A DNA stretch of 64,000 nucleotides from Pseudomonas fluorescens (GCA_902825215.1 LR782234.1:2790001-2854000); one strand, 5' to 3'. Positions 27,551-38,143 are shown, counted from the stretch's first letter. The notes: generated by a model not told the origin, from the sequence alone. Numbers and translations: made by a program.

Positions 27551-29662
27551 TCACTGACCTGACTTCAACGGATTGCCAAAGCGCTTGAGGTACATTTCAC
27601 CAAACCGGTAAGACGCGTAATCGGTCATGTGACCGAGGTCACGATAAACCGGCAAGCCGTCGATTGTGGTCGTGCAAGTGCCGTCCTTGCATTGCAGGCT
27701 TTTCGGGTCGATGACGATCAGGCTCGGGTATTCGCCCTGCAATTGGCTGAACAACCTGGCCAATGTCGGATCTTCGTCATTTGACCAAGGCACCGATGCG
27801 CATTGAATGCTCTGTTCGGCACTGCCGAGCCAGCCACGCAGCTTCACCTGTTTCAACAGGCATTCATTGATACCCGTCGGCATCGGCAGGGTATTCATCA
27901 GGAACACCGGTGTCGCGCCGGACTTGACGACGATGTCCAGGGCTTGGCGGAGCGCGACGCCGAGGCGTTGTTGCGACAGTTCGACACTGCGCGGATCCTC
28001 CAGGCGGGTGACGATGGCATCGGTGAGATAAGCCTCCCAGAACTGCCCGATGATCACGTAGCGGAAATGCTGGTTGGCGATCATTTCGTAGTAGCGTTGC
28101 GCAGCGTTATGGCATTTCTGATACAGCGCGTTTTTCGCTTTGTACCAGTTGTAGAGGTAGATGTTCGGTAGCGCCAGGCAGGCCGGATAACCCTGCGCGA
28201 GCACGGCGAGATCCGCGTCCTTGGCCAGCGTTTCAACGAAACCCCAATAATGGTTCGAGTAGGAATCGCCCATCAGCAGAACCTGAGGCTTGGCCTGTGC
28301 CGCGCCCATGATGCAGCCAGGATCGGCACCGTCGCTCACGCCCAGGCACGCTTCGCGGTTGGCCGGTACCGATGCTTTCAAACCGTTGAACAGATTGTTC
28401 GAGCCCTGATTGAAGCGGTTCGGCCAGCCCTCGTTCCGGTCACCCGCCGAATGCAACAATGACAAGGCAATCGCTGGCACGATCATCAGCCAGATCAGGG
28501 TTTTGCCGAAGCCTGCACGCGCCTTGCGGAAACGGTTTTCGATCAGCACGAAGGACAGGTAGCCGATGACGAAGGTCGCGGCGAAGTACACCACCTGCAC
28601 CAGCGGGGTGAGGGCGATGCCCAGGTAGCTCGTCACGGCGAGAATCGGCCAGTGCCACACGTACAGCGAATACGAGAGCGTGCCTACGAACACCAGCGGC
28701 CGGAAGGCCAGCAATTTTGAAGTCACGCTGGCATCGCCGATGCCGCGAAACAGCAGCACGGCCGTGGCCAGGCACACCGCGATGGCGTGGTAGCCGGGGA
28801 AACCCGACAAAATATCTTCGCGCGTCGCGCAGTAGAACAGCGTCGCCAGCGCCAGCGCACAAATCAGCGAAGCGCTCAGGCGCTTGAGCCGGAAATTCCC
28901 GGTGCTGAAAATGACCGCGCAGGAACCGATCATCAGCTCGAAGATGCGGGCGGTGAAGAAGTAATAGTTTCGATCGGGATAGGCGTACGACAGATACAAC
29001 GCCAGTGCCATTGCCGCGAGGGTCAGACCCAGCACGGTGGCTTTGAAAACTCTCTTCGCCACGTAACGGTTGAGCAGCCAGAGGCCCAGCGGCAAGGCCA
29101 GATACCATTGCCATTCGATGGCCAAAGACCAGGTGTGCAGCAACGGCAGACTTGCAGCATCCGGCGTCGCGTAACCGCTGGTCACTTTGGAAAAGTACTG
29201 ATTGGAAATCAGCAGCGATGTGTATTTTTCGCTTTTGAGAAAATCGACGTAGTCGCTGGGCAGATAAAGCAGCGTGGTGATCAGTAAGGTGACGATGAGC
29301 AGCGCAATGATCGCCGGTTGCAGACGCCAGATGCGCCGCGTGTAAAAGCCGCTGAAGCTGAACGTGCCCTTGTCCAGCGAGGACATGATGATCGAAGTGG
29401 TCAGGTACCCGGATATCACAAAGAAGATGTCAACGCCGATGTATCCCGACGGAAACAACGCCAGGCCGCCGTGGAAAATCAACACCAGCAGCACGGCGAT
29501 GGCGCGCAGGCCGTCGATGTCGGCGCGATACTCGATTGAGGTTTTTCGCTCGGCGGCAGTTGCCGCTGCTTCGGCGCGAGGCTGTGACTGCGCATCGTGT
29601 TTGTCGCCGGGAATTTCCAGCAGAGAAGGCTTTGTGGGTGCCTCGACGGAGCGATCAAACAT
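27551..29662 (-). CDS. Surface-polysaccharide O-acyltransferase (acyltransferase 3 plus SGNH domain, OafA-like)
   Basis: A protein of about 703 aa. Residues of about 45-400 form an acyltransferase-3 membrane domain: YRADIDGLRAIAVLLVLIFHGG with the catalytic His, YIGVDIFFVISGYL, TRRIWRLQPA, and some ten helices. A C-terminal SGNH-hydrolase-like domain follows, with nucleophile motif LLMGDSYSNHY (about 485) and D-x-x-H in DLGHMTDYASY near the end. Such proteins transfer acetyl groups to LPS O-antigen, peptidoglycan or exopolysaccharide. ATG 29662 (MFDRSVEAPT) has AGGGA upstream and is preferred over the upstream in-frame start at 29725. It stands alone, with no polysaccharide genes beside it. 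Confidence 0.88.
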   Translation of the reverse strand: MFDRSVEAPTKPSLLEIPGDKHDAQSQPRAEAAATAAERKTSIEYRADIDGLRAIAVLLVLIFHGGLALFPSGYIGVDIFFVISGYLTTSIIMSSLDKGTFSFSGFYTRRIWRLQPAIIALLIVTLLITTLLYLPSDYVDFLKSEKYTSLLISNQYFSKVTSGYATPDAASLPLLHTWSLAIEWQWYLALPLGLWLLNRYVAKRVFKATVLGLTLAAMALALYLSYAYPDRNYYFFTARIFELMIGSCAVIFSTGNFRLKRLSASLICALALATLFYCATREDILSGFPGYHAIAVCLATAVLLFRGIGDASVTSKLLAFRPLVFVGTLSYSLYVWHWPILAVTSYLGIALTPLVQVVYFAATFVIGYLSFVLIENRFRKARAGFGKTLIWLMIVPAIALSLLHSAGDRNEGWPNRFNQGSNNLFNGLKASVPANREACLGVSDGADPGCIMGAAQAKPQVLLMGDSYSNHYWGFVETLAKDADLAVLAQGYPACLALPNIYLYNWYKAKNALYQKCHNAAQRYYEMIANQHFRYVIIGQFWEAYLTDAIVTRLEDPRSVELSQQRLGVALRQALDIVVKSGATPVFLMNTLPMPTGINECLLKQVKLRGWLGSAEQSIQCASVPWSNDEDPTLARLFSQLQGEYPSLIVIDPKSLQCKDGTCTTTIDGLPVYRDLGHMTDYASYRFGEMYLKRFGNPLKSGQ

Positions 29663-29772
29663 GCAGTAATCCCTGGCAATTTTGCGACGATCAATCCAGT
29701 TTCCGTTTGATCGCACTGAATTCAATGAAAAACAGCCGATTGTATCGGCTGTTCTACATTAGGGAAGACTTG

Positions 29773-30786
29773 TTATGCCTGATGTGGTTTGCGCCCTGAG
29801 ACGAAATGGCTGACATCGTTGAAACCCGGTGTCGAAGCGTGCCCCGGCGTGACCAGCGAGTCGATGAACGCTTCGTCTTCGGCGCAGATCTTCACCGCCT
29901 GCGCCTTGGTATAGGCATCCCACTGCGCCTCGGTCCTCGGCCCGACAATGGCTGAGGTCACGGCGCTGTTGTTCAACACCCAGGCAATCGCAAACTCGAC
30001 CATGCCGACGCCGCGCTGCTCGGTGTACTGCTGAATCTGCTGGGCAATGCGCAACGACTCGACGCGCCACTCGGTTTCCAGAATGCGCTTGTCCTGGCGC
30101 CCGGCACGGCTGTTGGCGTCGGGCTGCATGTCCGGCGCGTACTTGCCGCTGAGCACGCCACGGGCCAGCGGGCTGTAAGGCACCACGCCGAGGCCATAGG
30201 TTTGCGCAGCGGTGATCTGCTCGGTCTCGGCCTGACGGTTGACGATGTTGTACAGCGGCTGGCTGATCACCGGTCGGTCAACGCCGAGTTTGTCTGCAAT
30301 GCGGATGACCTCGGCGATGCGCCAGCCGCGATAGTTCGACAGCCCCCAATAGCGGATCTTGCCTTGGCGAATCAGATCGCCAATCGCCGAAACGCTGACT
30401 TCAAGCGGCGTGTTGTGGTCTTCGCGGTGCAGGTAATAGATGTCGACGTAGTCAGTGCCGAGCCGAGTAAGGCTGGCTTCCAGACCATTGAAGATGTGCT
30501 TGCGGCTCAAACCGCTGCGGTTTGGCACGCCGTCCACCGGACCGAAGCCGACCTTGGTCGCCAGCACCCATTCGTGCCGATGCCGGGCGATCGCTTCACC
30601 GACGATCTCTTCAGAGCGGCCGTTGGCGTAGACGTCGGCGGTGTCGATGAAATTGATGCCCTGATCCCAGGCCTTGTCGATGATACGCAGCGAGTCTTCG
30701 GCGCTGGTCTGCTCGCCGAACATCATCGTGCCGAGCGTCAACGTGGAGACCTGCAGTCCGGAGTGGCCGAGTGTGCGGTAGCTCAT
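29773..30786 (-). CDS. Aldo/keto reductase
   Basis: A 337-aa NADPH-dependent oxidoreductase with a TIM barrel. Catalytic residues can be assigned: Asp and Tyr in FIDTADVYANGRSEE, Lys in HEWVLATKVGFG, His in DIYYLHREDHNTPLEV. The NADP-binding end has AIVGPRTEAQWDAY. It is of the YdbC/Tas-like AKR type acting on varied aldehydes and ketones. AAGGA lies before the ATG. The physiological substrate is unknown. Confidence 0.9.
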   Translation of the reverse strand: MSYRTLGHSGLQVSTLTLGTMMFGEQTSAEDSLRIIDKAWDQGINFIDTADVYANGRSEEIVGEAIARHRHEWVLATKVGFGPVDGVPNRSGLSRKHIFNGLEASLTRLGTDYVDIYYLHREDHNTPLEVSVSAIGDLIRQGKIRYWGLSNYRGWRIAEVIRIADKLGVDRPVISQPLYNIVNRQAETEQITAAQTYGLGVVPYSPLARGVLSGKYAPDMQPDANSRAGRQDKRILETEWRVESLRIAQQIQQYTEQRGVGMVEFAIAWVLNNSAVTSAIVGPRTEAQWDAYTKAQAVKICAEDEAFIDSLVTPGHASTPGFNDVSHFVSGRKPHQA

Positions 30787-30870
30787 GGCGAAATCCTTTT
30801 TGGCGGTGGGAGGGGTTCAATCAAATACCAGATGCGGATGAGGGGGCAAAGTGAATTTACAAGATCAAAA

Positions 30871-31021
30871 GCCCCTCACCCTAGCCCTCTCCCCGAGGGA
30901 GAGGGGACTGACTGCAGTGCCTGCGGGAGTTACGCCGACAAGAAATACCGAGCCGGACACAAATTCTGAACAGCACACCAATCGGCTCCCTCTCCCTCGG
31001 GAGAGGGCTGGGGTGAGGGGC
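30871..31021. repeat. Inverted pair of palindromic repeats in a 321-bp gene-free stretch
   Basis: GCCCCTCACCCTAGCCCTCT then CCCCGAGGGAGAGGGG (30871-30906), and an inverted copy ending in GGGCTGGGGTGAGGGG (30987-31021), about 80 bp apart. Each half is itself a GAGAGGG/CCCTCTC palindrome. The pair could fold into one large cruciform or RNA hairpin. It is a dispersed bacterial repeat of a different class from the REPs elsewhere in the window. Nothing else is seen between 30787 and 31107. Confidence 0.85.
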
Positions 31022-31107
31022 CGCAGATCTCATGCTCCCACCAGGTCCTGAGCCGAACCGAATAAAAACGGTCCCAAGCAGGGCCGTCTCTAGAAACTGT
31101 TGAAAGC

Positions 31108-32421
31108 CTAAGCCCGCAACGTCCGCGTCATCCGCAACGCCAACAAACTCCCGCCGACAATCACCGCCGCGAGCAGATACAACGCGGCATCCGTCGACCC
31201 CGTGCTGTCCTTGACCCAACCCACCAGATACGGGCTCAAGAACCCTGCCATTTGCCCCATCGAGTTGATCAACGCCAGTCCACCGGCCGCAGCGCCCGCA
31301 CTCAACATGGCGGTCGGCACCGGCCAGAACATCGGCAGCCCGGTCAGCGCGCCCATGGTGGCTATGGTCAAACCGAGAATCGCAATCGCCGGATTCGCCG
31401 CGAAGTTTACGGCGATGAGCAGACCAATTGCGCCCATGAGCATCGGCACTACCAGATGCCAGCGGCGTTCCTTGCGCAGGTCGGCCGAGCGACCGACAAC
31501 CAGCATGAACACCGCCGCCAGCAGGTAGGGAATCGCGCTCAACCAGCCGATCACCAGGTTATCGCTGAAACCCAGGTTCTTGATGATCGACGGCAGCCAG
31601 AAGTTGATCGCGTAGACGCCGCTCTGGATGCAGAAGTAAATCAGCCCGAACGCCCAGATCGCCGGGTTCTTGAACACCGCCAGCAGCGAGTCGGAAGTGG
31701 ATTTCGGTTTGTTCGCCAGATCTTCGGCCTGATCGGCTTCAAGCACCGCGCGCTCGTGCGGGGTCAGCCACTTGGCATTGGCGAAGCTGTCGCTGAGCAG
31801 GAACCAGGCGAGGGCGCCGAGGATGACCGTCGGAATGCCTTGCAGCAGGAACATCCACTGCCAACCAGCGAGACCGCCCTGGCCGGCGGCGAAGTGATTG
31901 AGGATCCAGCCGGAGAACGGGCTGCCGAGCAAACCGGACACCGGAATCGCTGACATGAACAGCGCCATGATTCGGCCACGGCGGAACGTCGGGAACCACT
32001 GCGAGAGGTACAGCACCACACCCGGGAAGAATCCGGCTTCGGCCGCGCCGGTGAACAGCCGCAGGGTGTAGAACTCGGTCGGGGTGGTGACGAACAGCAG
32101 GCAGGTCGACAGCGTGCCCCAGGTAATCATCATCAGCGCAATCCAGCGCCGTGGCCCGAACTTGGTCAGCGCGAGGTTACTCGGCACACCGCACAGCACG
32201 TAGCCAATGAAGAAGATCCCGGCACCGAGGCCGTATACGGTTTCGCTGAACTTCAGCGCGTCGAGCATCTGCAGTTTGGCGAAGCCAACGTTGACCCGGT
32301 CGAGGTAGTTGAACAGGTAGCAGATGAAAATGAAGGGGATCAAACGCAGGGTGATGCGTTTGTAGACGGCGTTTTTACCGTCGGCGTCGATGGTCTGGGT
32401 AGCTGCGGCGCTCTGCGACAT
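31108..32421 (-). CDS. MFS transporter, anion:cation symporter family (probable sugar-acid/glycerate uptake)
   Basis: A 437-aa protein with 12 predicted helices. It has LRLIPFIFICYLFNYLDRVNVGFAK at TM1, the A-motif-like GPRRWIALMM, and the TGAAEAGFFPGVVLYLSQWFP segment that marks the ACS (phthalate/glucarate/galactonate permease) family. The start ATG 32421 (MSQSAAATQ) has GAGAG upstream. It diverges from a CdaR-type regulator followed by glycerate kinase, so a sugar diacid or glycerate is the likely substrate; this is inferred from neighbours. Confidence 0.9.
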   Translation of the reverse strand: MSQSAAATQTIDADGKNAVYKRITLRLIPFIFICYLFNYLDRVNVGFAKLQMLDALKFSETVYGLGAGIFFIGYVLCGVPSNLALTKFGPRRWIALMMITWGTLSTCLLFVTTPTEFYTLRLFTGAAEAGFFPGVVLYLSQWFPTFRRGRIMALFMSAIPVSGLLGSPFSGWILNHFAAGQGGLAGWQWMFLLQGIPTVILGALAWFLLSDSFANAKWLTPHERAVLEADQAEDLANKPKSTSDSLLAVFKNPAIWAFGLIYFCIQSGVYAINFWLPSIIKNLGFSDNLVIGWLSAIPYLLAAVFMLVVGRSADLRKERRWHLVVPMLMGAIGLLIAVNFAANPAIAILGLTIATMGALTGLPMFWPVPTAMLSAGAAAGGLALINSMGQMAGFLSPYLVGWVKDSTGSTDAALYLLAAVIVGGSLLALRMTRTLRA

Positions 32422-32592
32422 AGCGGCTCTCTCTTTATTATGATTTTTTGCGATGCAAAGGGTAACGTTGATCGCCCCGAGAGTCTCGGCCACCTCTGGC
32501 CGGATTGTCTTTGTGCCTGAGCACAGGGTTTGCCGGCAGACCCTGTGCGGGTGAACAATCGCACGCGCCGAAAATCAAGGATTGCCGCTGTC

Positions 32593-33711
32593 ATGTTCGA
32601 ACTTGATCACGACCTCGCCCAGGACATCGTCAATCGGGCGATGGCCATTTTGCCCTACAACGTCAACGTCATGGACAGCCAGGGGCTGATCCTCGGCAGC
32701 GGCGAACCGGAGCGCATCAACACCCGCCACGAGGGTGCGCAACTGGTGCTGGCCAATGGTCGCGTGGTCGAAATCGATGCGCAGACGGCGGTGCATCTCA
32801 AAGGCGTGCAACCGGGCATCAACCTGCCGTTGCTGCTCGATCAGCGTTTGATCGGCGTGCTCGGCCTCACCGGCGAACCGGAACAGTTGCGCACCTACGC
32901 GGAACTGGTGCGCATGACCGCGGAAATGCTTGTGGGCCAGCGCAACCAGCAGGCCGAGCAGCAATGGCGGCGCCAGCGCTGTGATGATCTGCTGGCGCTG
33001 TTGCTGAGCGAGGCGGGTGATTCGCCGCGGCTGGTCGATGAGGCGCAGCAACTGGGGCTCAAGCCGCAGTTGACGCGGGTGCCCTATCTGTTCGAGTTGG
33101 GTCTGGAGCACGGTCCGGGGCAAACCGTCGAGGCGCTGAGTGCCTGGCTGATGTCGCGTTACCCGGACAGCTGGTGCGTAAGTTCGGCGCAGTCATCGCT
33201 GCTGTGGTGTCGCCCGGCAAGTCAACACCTCGAGCACGAGCGCTTGCTGGAGAAACTCGATGGCCTCGGCTGGAAGATCCTGCGCATGGCCGTGGGCGGG
33301 CAGGCCGACGGGCTGGCCGGGTTGCGCCGCTGTTATCGGCGGGTCGGCGATTTGCTCGCCTACGGGCGCGAAGTCTTGCCGCATTCGCGCGTGCTGACGC
33401 TCAACCGATATCGATTGCCGGTGATGCTCTGGCGCCATCGCAACGATGACGCACTGGACGAACTGCTCAAACCGCTGCGCAAGGTGATCGCCAAGGACAG
33501 CAACGGCCAATTGCTGGCGACGCTGCGCAGCTGGTGTGAGCACGACGGCCAGAGTCAGGCCTGTGCAGATGCCTTGGGCATTCATCGCAACAGCTTGCGT
33601 TACCGGATGGAGCGGATCGCCGAGTTGAGCGGGGTCGATCCGCTGCGGCTGGACGGGATGCTGGCGTTGTATCTGGGGGTGCAGTTGTTGCCGCAGACGG
33701 ATCCGAATTGA
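32593..33711 (+). CDS. cdaR: CdaR-type sugar-diacid/glycerate-responsive regulator
   Basis: A 372-aa regulator. Residues 1-135 form the putative sugar-diacid recognition domain (MFELDHDLAQDIVNRAMAIL, NVNVMDSQGLILGSG, QPGINLPLLLDQRLIGVLGLTG). The C-terminal PucR-type HTH is at about 315-365 (QSQACADALGIHRNSLRYRMERI). In E. coli CdaR activates galactarate, glucarate and glycerate genes. It lies divergent from the MFS gene and upstream of glycerate kinase, matching that role. ATG 32593 starts the conserved domain; upstream in-frame starts are less likely. Confidence 0.9.
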   Translation: MFELDHDLAQDIVNRAMAILPYNVNVMDSQGLILGSGEPERINTRHEGAQLVLANGRVVEIDAQTAVHLKGVQPGINLPLLLDQRLIGVLGLTGEPEQLRTYAELVRMTAEMLVGQRNQQAEQQWRRQRCDDLLALLLSEAGDSPRLVDEAQQLGLKPQLTRVPYLFELGLEHGPGQTVEALSAWLMSRYPDSWCVSSAQSSLLWCRPASQHLEHERLLEKLDGLGWKILRMAVGGQADGLAGLRRCYRRVGDLLAYGREVLPHSRVLTLNRYRLPVMLWRHRNDDALDELLKPLRKVIAKDSNGQLLATLRSWCEHDGQSQACADALGIHRNSLRYRMERIAELSGVDPLRLDGMLALYLGVQLLPQTDPN

Positions 33712-33730
33712 TTTGGCGCCTTCGAAGACG

Positions 33731-33799
33731 CCTTCGCGAGCAGGCTCGCTCCCACATTTGGAATGCGTACTCCTGTGGGAGCGAGCCTGCTCGCGAAAG
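33731..33799. repeat. REP pair
   Basis: CCTTCGCGAGCAGGCTCGCT (33731 on) and an inverted copy from 33773, 18 bp apart, between cdaR and the glycerate kinase gene on the same strand. A hairpin here could reduce read-through between them. Confidence 0.92.
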
Positions 33800-33927
33800 C
33801 GCCGGTGCAGGCAAAACTGATCTTTTGTGAAAATGAACAACAATCCTCTCCAGCCCTTGTGCAACCGACCGGCGTCAACACGTGAACCGACTGGCAGCAT
33901 GACGGACATTGCCACCGGAGAATTCCC

Positions 33928-35067
33928 ATGAAAGTCGTCATCGCCCCCGATTCATTCAAGGACAGCCTCAGTGCTCAGGGCGTTGCCGAAACCATCGCCC
34001 TTGGCCTGGCCCAGGTGTGGCCGCAGGCGACGCTGGTCAAATGCCCGATGGCCGATGGCGGCGAAGGCACGGTGGAATCAATTCTGGCGGCCTGTGCAGG
34101 CGAACTGCGCCGCAGCCGCGTGCGTGGCCCGCTCGGTGCGCCGGTGGAGGCCGCGTGGGGCTGGTTGCCACACACCCAGACCGCGATCATCGAAATGGCC
34201 GAAGCCAGTGGCCTGCAATTGGTGCCGCCGGGGCAGCGCGATGCGTGCATCAGCAGCACCTTTGGCACCGGCGAACTGATTCGCGCGGCGCTGGATGCCG
34301 GTGCGCAACGGGTGATTCTGGCGATTGGCGGCAGTGCCACCAACGATGGCGGTGCCGGCGCGATGCACGCCCTGGGGCTGAAACTGCTCGATGCGCAAAA
34401 CCAGGCGCTCGTCCCCGGCGGACTGGCATTGGCGCAACTGGCGCGGCTGGACCTCAGCGGACTTGATCCGCGTCTGGCGCAGGTGCGTTTCGATATTGCC
34501 GCTGACGTCAACAATCCACTCTGCGGCCCGCACGGTGCCTCAGCGATTTTCGGCCCGCAGAAAGGCGCTTCGCCGGCCCAGGTGCAACAACTCGACCAAG
34601 CCTTGGGACACTTTGCCGAACGGTGCGCGCAGGCGCTGGGCAAAGATGTCCGCGATGAACCCGGCAGCGGTGCGGCGGGCGGTCTCGGCTTTGCCGCCAA
34701 GGCATTTCTTGGTGCGCAGTTTCAGGCCGGCGTTGAGGTGGTCGCAGAGCTGGTGGGGCTCGCCGATGCGGTCAAAGATGCCGATCTGGTGATTACCGGG
34801 GAAGGGCGCTTCGACGCGCAGACCCTGCGCGGCAAGACGCCGTTCGGCGTCGCACGGATCGCCAAACAACACGGTGTGCCGGTGGTGGTGATTGCCGGCA
34901 CCCTCGGCGACGGTTATCAGGAACTGTATGACCATGGCATCGACGCGGCATTCGCCGTGACCAGCGGGCCGATGACGCTGGAACAGGCCTGCGCCGAAGC
35001 GCCACGATTGTTGCGTGAACGCGCCACCGATATTGCTCGCGTCTGGCAGATGGCGCGACGCGTGTGA
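33928..35067 (+). CDS. garK: Glycerate kinase (GarK/GlxK class)
   Basis: A 379-aa kinase that phosphorylates D-glycerate to 2-phosphoglycerate. It has the family start MKVVIAPDSFKDSLSA, PMADGGEGTVES, AEASGLQLVPP, STFGTGELIRAALDAG, LAIGGSATNDGGAGAMHALG, PGSGAAGGLGF and TGEGRFDAQTLRGKTPFGVA. These are the class with a fold different from glycerate 3-kinase. It acts downstream of tartronate-semialdehyde reductase in glucarate or glycerate use. AGAA precedes the ATG. It follows cdaR after a REP pair. Confidence 0.94.
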   Translation: MKVVIAPDSFKDSLSAQGVAETIALGLAQVWPQATLVKCPMADGGEGTVESILAACAGELRRSRVRGPLGAPVEAAWGWLPHTQTAIIEMAEASGLQLVPPGQRDACISSTFGTGELIRAALDAGAQRVILAIGGSATNDGGAGAMHALGLKLLDAQNQALVPGGLALAQLARLDLSGLDPRLAQVRFDIAADVNNPLCGPHGASAIFGPQKGASPAQVQQLDQALGHFAERCAQALGKDVRDEPGSGAAGGLGFAAKAFLGAQFQAGVEVVAELVGLADAVKDADLVITGEGRFDAQTLRGKTPFGVARIAKQHGVPVVVIAGTLGDGYQELYDHGIDAAFAVTSGPMTLEQACAEAPRLLRERATDIARVWQMARRV

Positions 35068-35263
35068 AACTCCATGTTGGTGTTTCATTCCTGAAACACT
35101 GATAAAAATAGTTGCAACGCACCCGCAATCTTCCTCAAGCCTGGCCGATACAAAGGTCAGGCGCGCACAAGACTCCCAAAACAGTGGCGCCGAACTGCAG
35201 CCCACCCCCACGGCTCAGTGATATGGCATGGACGCTCGTAGCTTCTATCTTGAGAGTTCAGCC

Positions 35264-36889
35264 ATGTCCTTGCGTAACCTGAATATCGCGCCCCGTGCCT
35301 TCCTCGGTTTTGCCTTCATCGCCCTGTTAGTAGTCGTGCTTGGCATGTTTGCCGTCAATCGCATGTCGGTCATCCGCCAGGCGTCGATCGATATGAATTC
35401 GACGCAACTGCCCAGCGTGACCCATCTCAGCGTGATAACCGAAAACGTCCTGCGGATGCGCATCCTCTCGTTCCGCGTGCTGGTCAATCGCGAGCCTGCC
35501 GCGTTGCTGGAAGCCCAGACGCGTATCGCCGTGCTGGTTGAAAAGGCGCGCAAGGCACAAGCCGCTTATGCCGAACTGCATGCAGGCCCGGAAGAACGTG
35601 CGCTGTACCAGACGTTTTCGACCACGCTGGACAACTACGTGCAAGCACAGAACCAGATGCTCGAGCTCTCACGTCAGGACAAAATGGAGGAGTTGCGCGC
35701 CCTGATCAACACACGAATCAAGGAAGGCACCGACCAGATGGGCGAGCAGTTGAACAAACTGATCGCGATCAACGCGGCCGATGCCAAAACTGCGTCGACT
35801 CGCGCCGGCGACTATTACGACAGCGCCATCACCGGGATCATCATTGTCGCGGTGATTGCTGCGCTGGCCACCGTATTGCTCGCCTGGCTGCTGACCCGCA
35901 GCATCGTCACACCACTGAACCGTGCGGTGCTGGCTGCACAAACCATCGCCAGCGGCAACCTGAGCAAAGCCATCGAAGTCGACGGCAAGGACGAGCCGGC
36001 GCGCCTGCTCGAAGCCCTCGCGGCGATGCAAGTCAACCTGCGTCAAACCATCGAACAGATCGCCGGTTCCGCCACGCAACTGGGCGCGGCCGCCGAAGAA
36101 CTCAGCGCCGTCACCGAAGAAGCCTCGCGCGGTTTGCAGCAGCAGAACAACGAAATCGAACAGGCCGCCACCGCCGTCAACGAGATGACTGCCGCCGTCG
36201 AAGAAGTCGCGCGCAACGCCGTGTCGACTTCCGAAGCCTCGAACCAGTCAACCCACGCCGCCCGTGAAGGTCGCGATCAGGTGGTGAAAACCGTCGACGC
36301 GATCCAGACCATGACCCACGACGTGCAGAACACCGCGCAGATGATCGAAGGTCTCGCCGCGCAGGGCCGCGATATCGGCAAAGTGCTCGACGTGATTCGC
36401 GCCATCGCCGAACAGACCAACTTGCTGGCACTCAACGCCGCGATCGAAGCCGCGCGTGCCGGTGAAGCCGGACGAGGATTTGCCGTGGTCGCGGACGAAG
36501 TCCGGGCGCTGGCCCATCGCACCGCGCAATCGACCCAGGAAATCGAAAAAATGGTCGCCGGTATCCAGAACGGCACCGGCGAGGCCGTCTCCTCGATGCA
36601 GCAAAGCAACCAGCGCACCCAGATCACCCTGGAAATGGCCCGTGCCGCCGGCGTGGCGCTGGAGCAGATCACTCAGTCCATCCACCAGATCAACGAGCGC
36701 AACCTGGTCATCGCCAGCTCTTCGGAAGAGCAGGCGCAAGTCTCGCGCGAAGTCGATCGCAACCTCGTCAACATCCGCGATCTGGCGACGCAGTCGGCGG
36801 CCGGGGCCAACCAGACCAGCGCCGCAACCCATGAGCTGTCGCGTCTGGCAGTGGATTTGAATGCGATGGTGGCGCGTTTCGTGATTTGA
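35264..36889 (+). CDS. Methyl-accepting chemotaxis protein
   Basis: A 541-aa chemoreceptor. TM1 is about residues 12-32; the periplasmic four-helix-bundle ligand domain about 33-185; TM2 about 187-210; then HAMP (about 211-265). The signalling domain contains the hairpin tip [21 protein letters not shown]. The coiled coil lacks a C-terminal CheR pentapeptide (ends NAMVARFVI). ATG 35264 ([11 protein letters not shown]) has GAGAG upstream. The ligand is unknown; an adjacent sugar-acid cluster is only suggestive. Confidence 0.93.
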   Translation: MSLRNLNIAPRAFLGFAFIALLVVVLGMFAVNRMSVIRQASIDMNSTQLPSVTHLSVITENVLRMRILSFRVLVNREPAALLEAQTRIAVLVEKARKAQAAYAELHAGPEERALYQTFSTTLDNYVQAQNQMLELSRQDKMEELRALINTRIKEGTDQMGEQLNKLIAINAADAKTASTRAGDYYDSAITGIIIVAVIAALATVLLAWLLTRSIVTPLNRAVLAAQTIASGNLSKAIEVDGKDEPARLLEALAAMQVNLRQTIEQIAGSATQLGAAAEELSAVTEEASRGLQQQNNEIEQAATAVNEMTAAVEEVARNAVSTSEASNQSTHAAREGRDQVVKTVDAIQTMTHDVQNTAQMIEGLAAQGRDIGKVLDVIRAIAEQTNLLALNAAIEAARAGEAGRGFAVVADEVRALAHRTAQSTQEIEKMVAGIQNGTGEAVSSMQQSNQRTQITLEMARAAGVALEQITQSIHQINERNLVIASSSEEQAQVSREVDRNLVNIRDLATQSAAGANQTSAATHELSRLAVDLNAMVARFVI

Positions 36890-36931
36890 GATACGGTGAA
36901 GGCTGGAAACCCGCGCGATCAGGAGACGTAC

Positions 36932-38119
36932 ATGCGCTATTCAGCCTTGACCCAACGCATTGCCGGAGAGGGCGCCGCCGCCTGGCAAATTCACGACCGA
37001 GCGTTGGCGTTGCACGCCCAGGGCGTCGATATTCTGCTGTTGAGCGTCGGCGATCCGGACTTCGATACGCCGCTGCCGATTGTCCATGGCGCCATCGACA
37101 GTCTATTGGCCGGCGATACGCATTATGCCGATATTCGTGGCCGGCTCGAGCTGCGCAGGCTGATTGCCGAGCGCCATTGCCAGCGCAGTGGTCAGCGCGT
37201 TGATCCTGATCAGGTGATTGTGTTGCCCGGCGCGCAATGCGCGGTGTATTCGGTGGCGCAATGTCTGCTTGATCCCGGCGACGAGGTGATCGTCGCCGAA
37301 CCCATGTACGTTACGTACGAAGGTGTGTTCGGCGCTTGCGGCGCAACGGTCATTCCCGTCCCGGTGCGCCCGGAAAATGGTTTTCGCGTCGACCCGGCCG
37401 ATGTCGCGGCGCGTATTACTGCAAAGACTCGCGCGATGTTGCTCAACAGCCCGAACAACCCCAGCGGTGCGAGCTTGCCGCTGTTGATCTGGCAGGAACT
37501 GGCGGCGCTGTGCATCCGCCATGACCTGTGGCTGATCAGCGACGAGGTCTACAGTGATTTGCTTTACGAAGGCCGGCACATCAGCCCGGCGAGCCTGCCG
37601 GGCATGGCCGAACGCACGGCAACGATCAACAGCCTGTCGAAATCCCACGCCATGACCGGTTGGCGCATCGGCTGGATGATCGGGCCGCAACCGCTGGCCG
37701 AGCATTTGGTCAACCTGTCGCTGAGCATGCTCTTCGGATTGCCGGATTTCGTACAGAAAGCCGCGCAGGTTGCGCTGCAAAGTGATCTGCCGGAAGTGAC
37801 GCAGATGCGCGAGGAGTATCGCCTGCGCCGCGATCTGGTTTGCGAGCGTTTGCACGGCTGCCCGGGCCTGCATCCGATCCGGCCGGATGGCGGCATGTTC
37901 GTGATGGTCGATGTGCGCCAGACCGGGCTCGGTGCCCAGGTGTTTGCCGAGCGATTGCTTGAAGGTTATGGCGTATCGGTACTGGCCGGTGAAGCATTCG
38001 GCCCGAGTGCGGCGGGGCATATCCGCATTGGCCTGGTGGTCGATCGGGTGAAACTGGCCGACGCCTGCGCGCGGATTGCCTTATGTGCGGCACAGCTTTT
38101 ACAGGCGCGCAGTGCCTGA
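36932..38119 (+). CDS. PLP-dependent aminotransferase (class I/II)
   Basis: A 395-aa fold-type I aminotransferase of the aspartate-aminotransferase superfamily. The motifs are LSVGDPDFDTPLPIV, LPGAQCAVYSVAQCL, NSPNNPSGASLP, the PLP Lys in NSLSKSHAMTGWRIGWM, and the substrate carboxylate-binding Arg in GHIRIGLV. AGGAGA lies 6 bp before ATG 36932. It is the last gene before a palindromic repeat. The amino donor and keto acid cannot be told; arginine:pyruvate-type (AruH-like) enzymes look similar. Confidence 0.9.
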   Translation: MRYSALTQRIAGEGAAAWQIHDRALALHAQGVDILLLSVGDPDFDTPLPIVHGAIDSLLAGDTHYADIRGRLELRRLIAERHCQRSGQRVDPDQVIVLPGAQCAVYSVAQCLLDPGDEVIVAEPMYVTYEGVFGACGATVIPVPVRPENGFRVDPADVAARITAKTRAMLLNSPNNPSGASLPLLIWQELAALCIRHDLWLISDEVYSDLLYEGRHISPASLPGMAERTATINSLSKSHAMTGWRIGWMIGPQPLAEHLVNLSLSMLFGLPDFVQKAAQVALQSDLPEVTQMREEYRLRRDLVCERLHGCPGLHPIRPDGGMFVMVDVRQTGLGAQVFAERLLEGYGVSVLAGEAFGPSAAGHIRIGLVVDRVKLADACARIALCAAQLLQARSA

Positions 38120-38143
38120 TGGTCCCCGGCCGTAACCCACGCA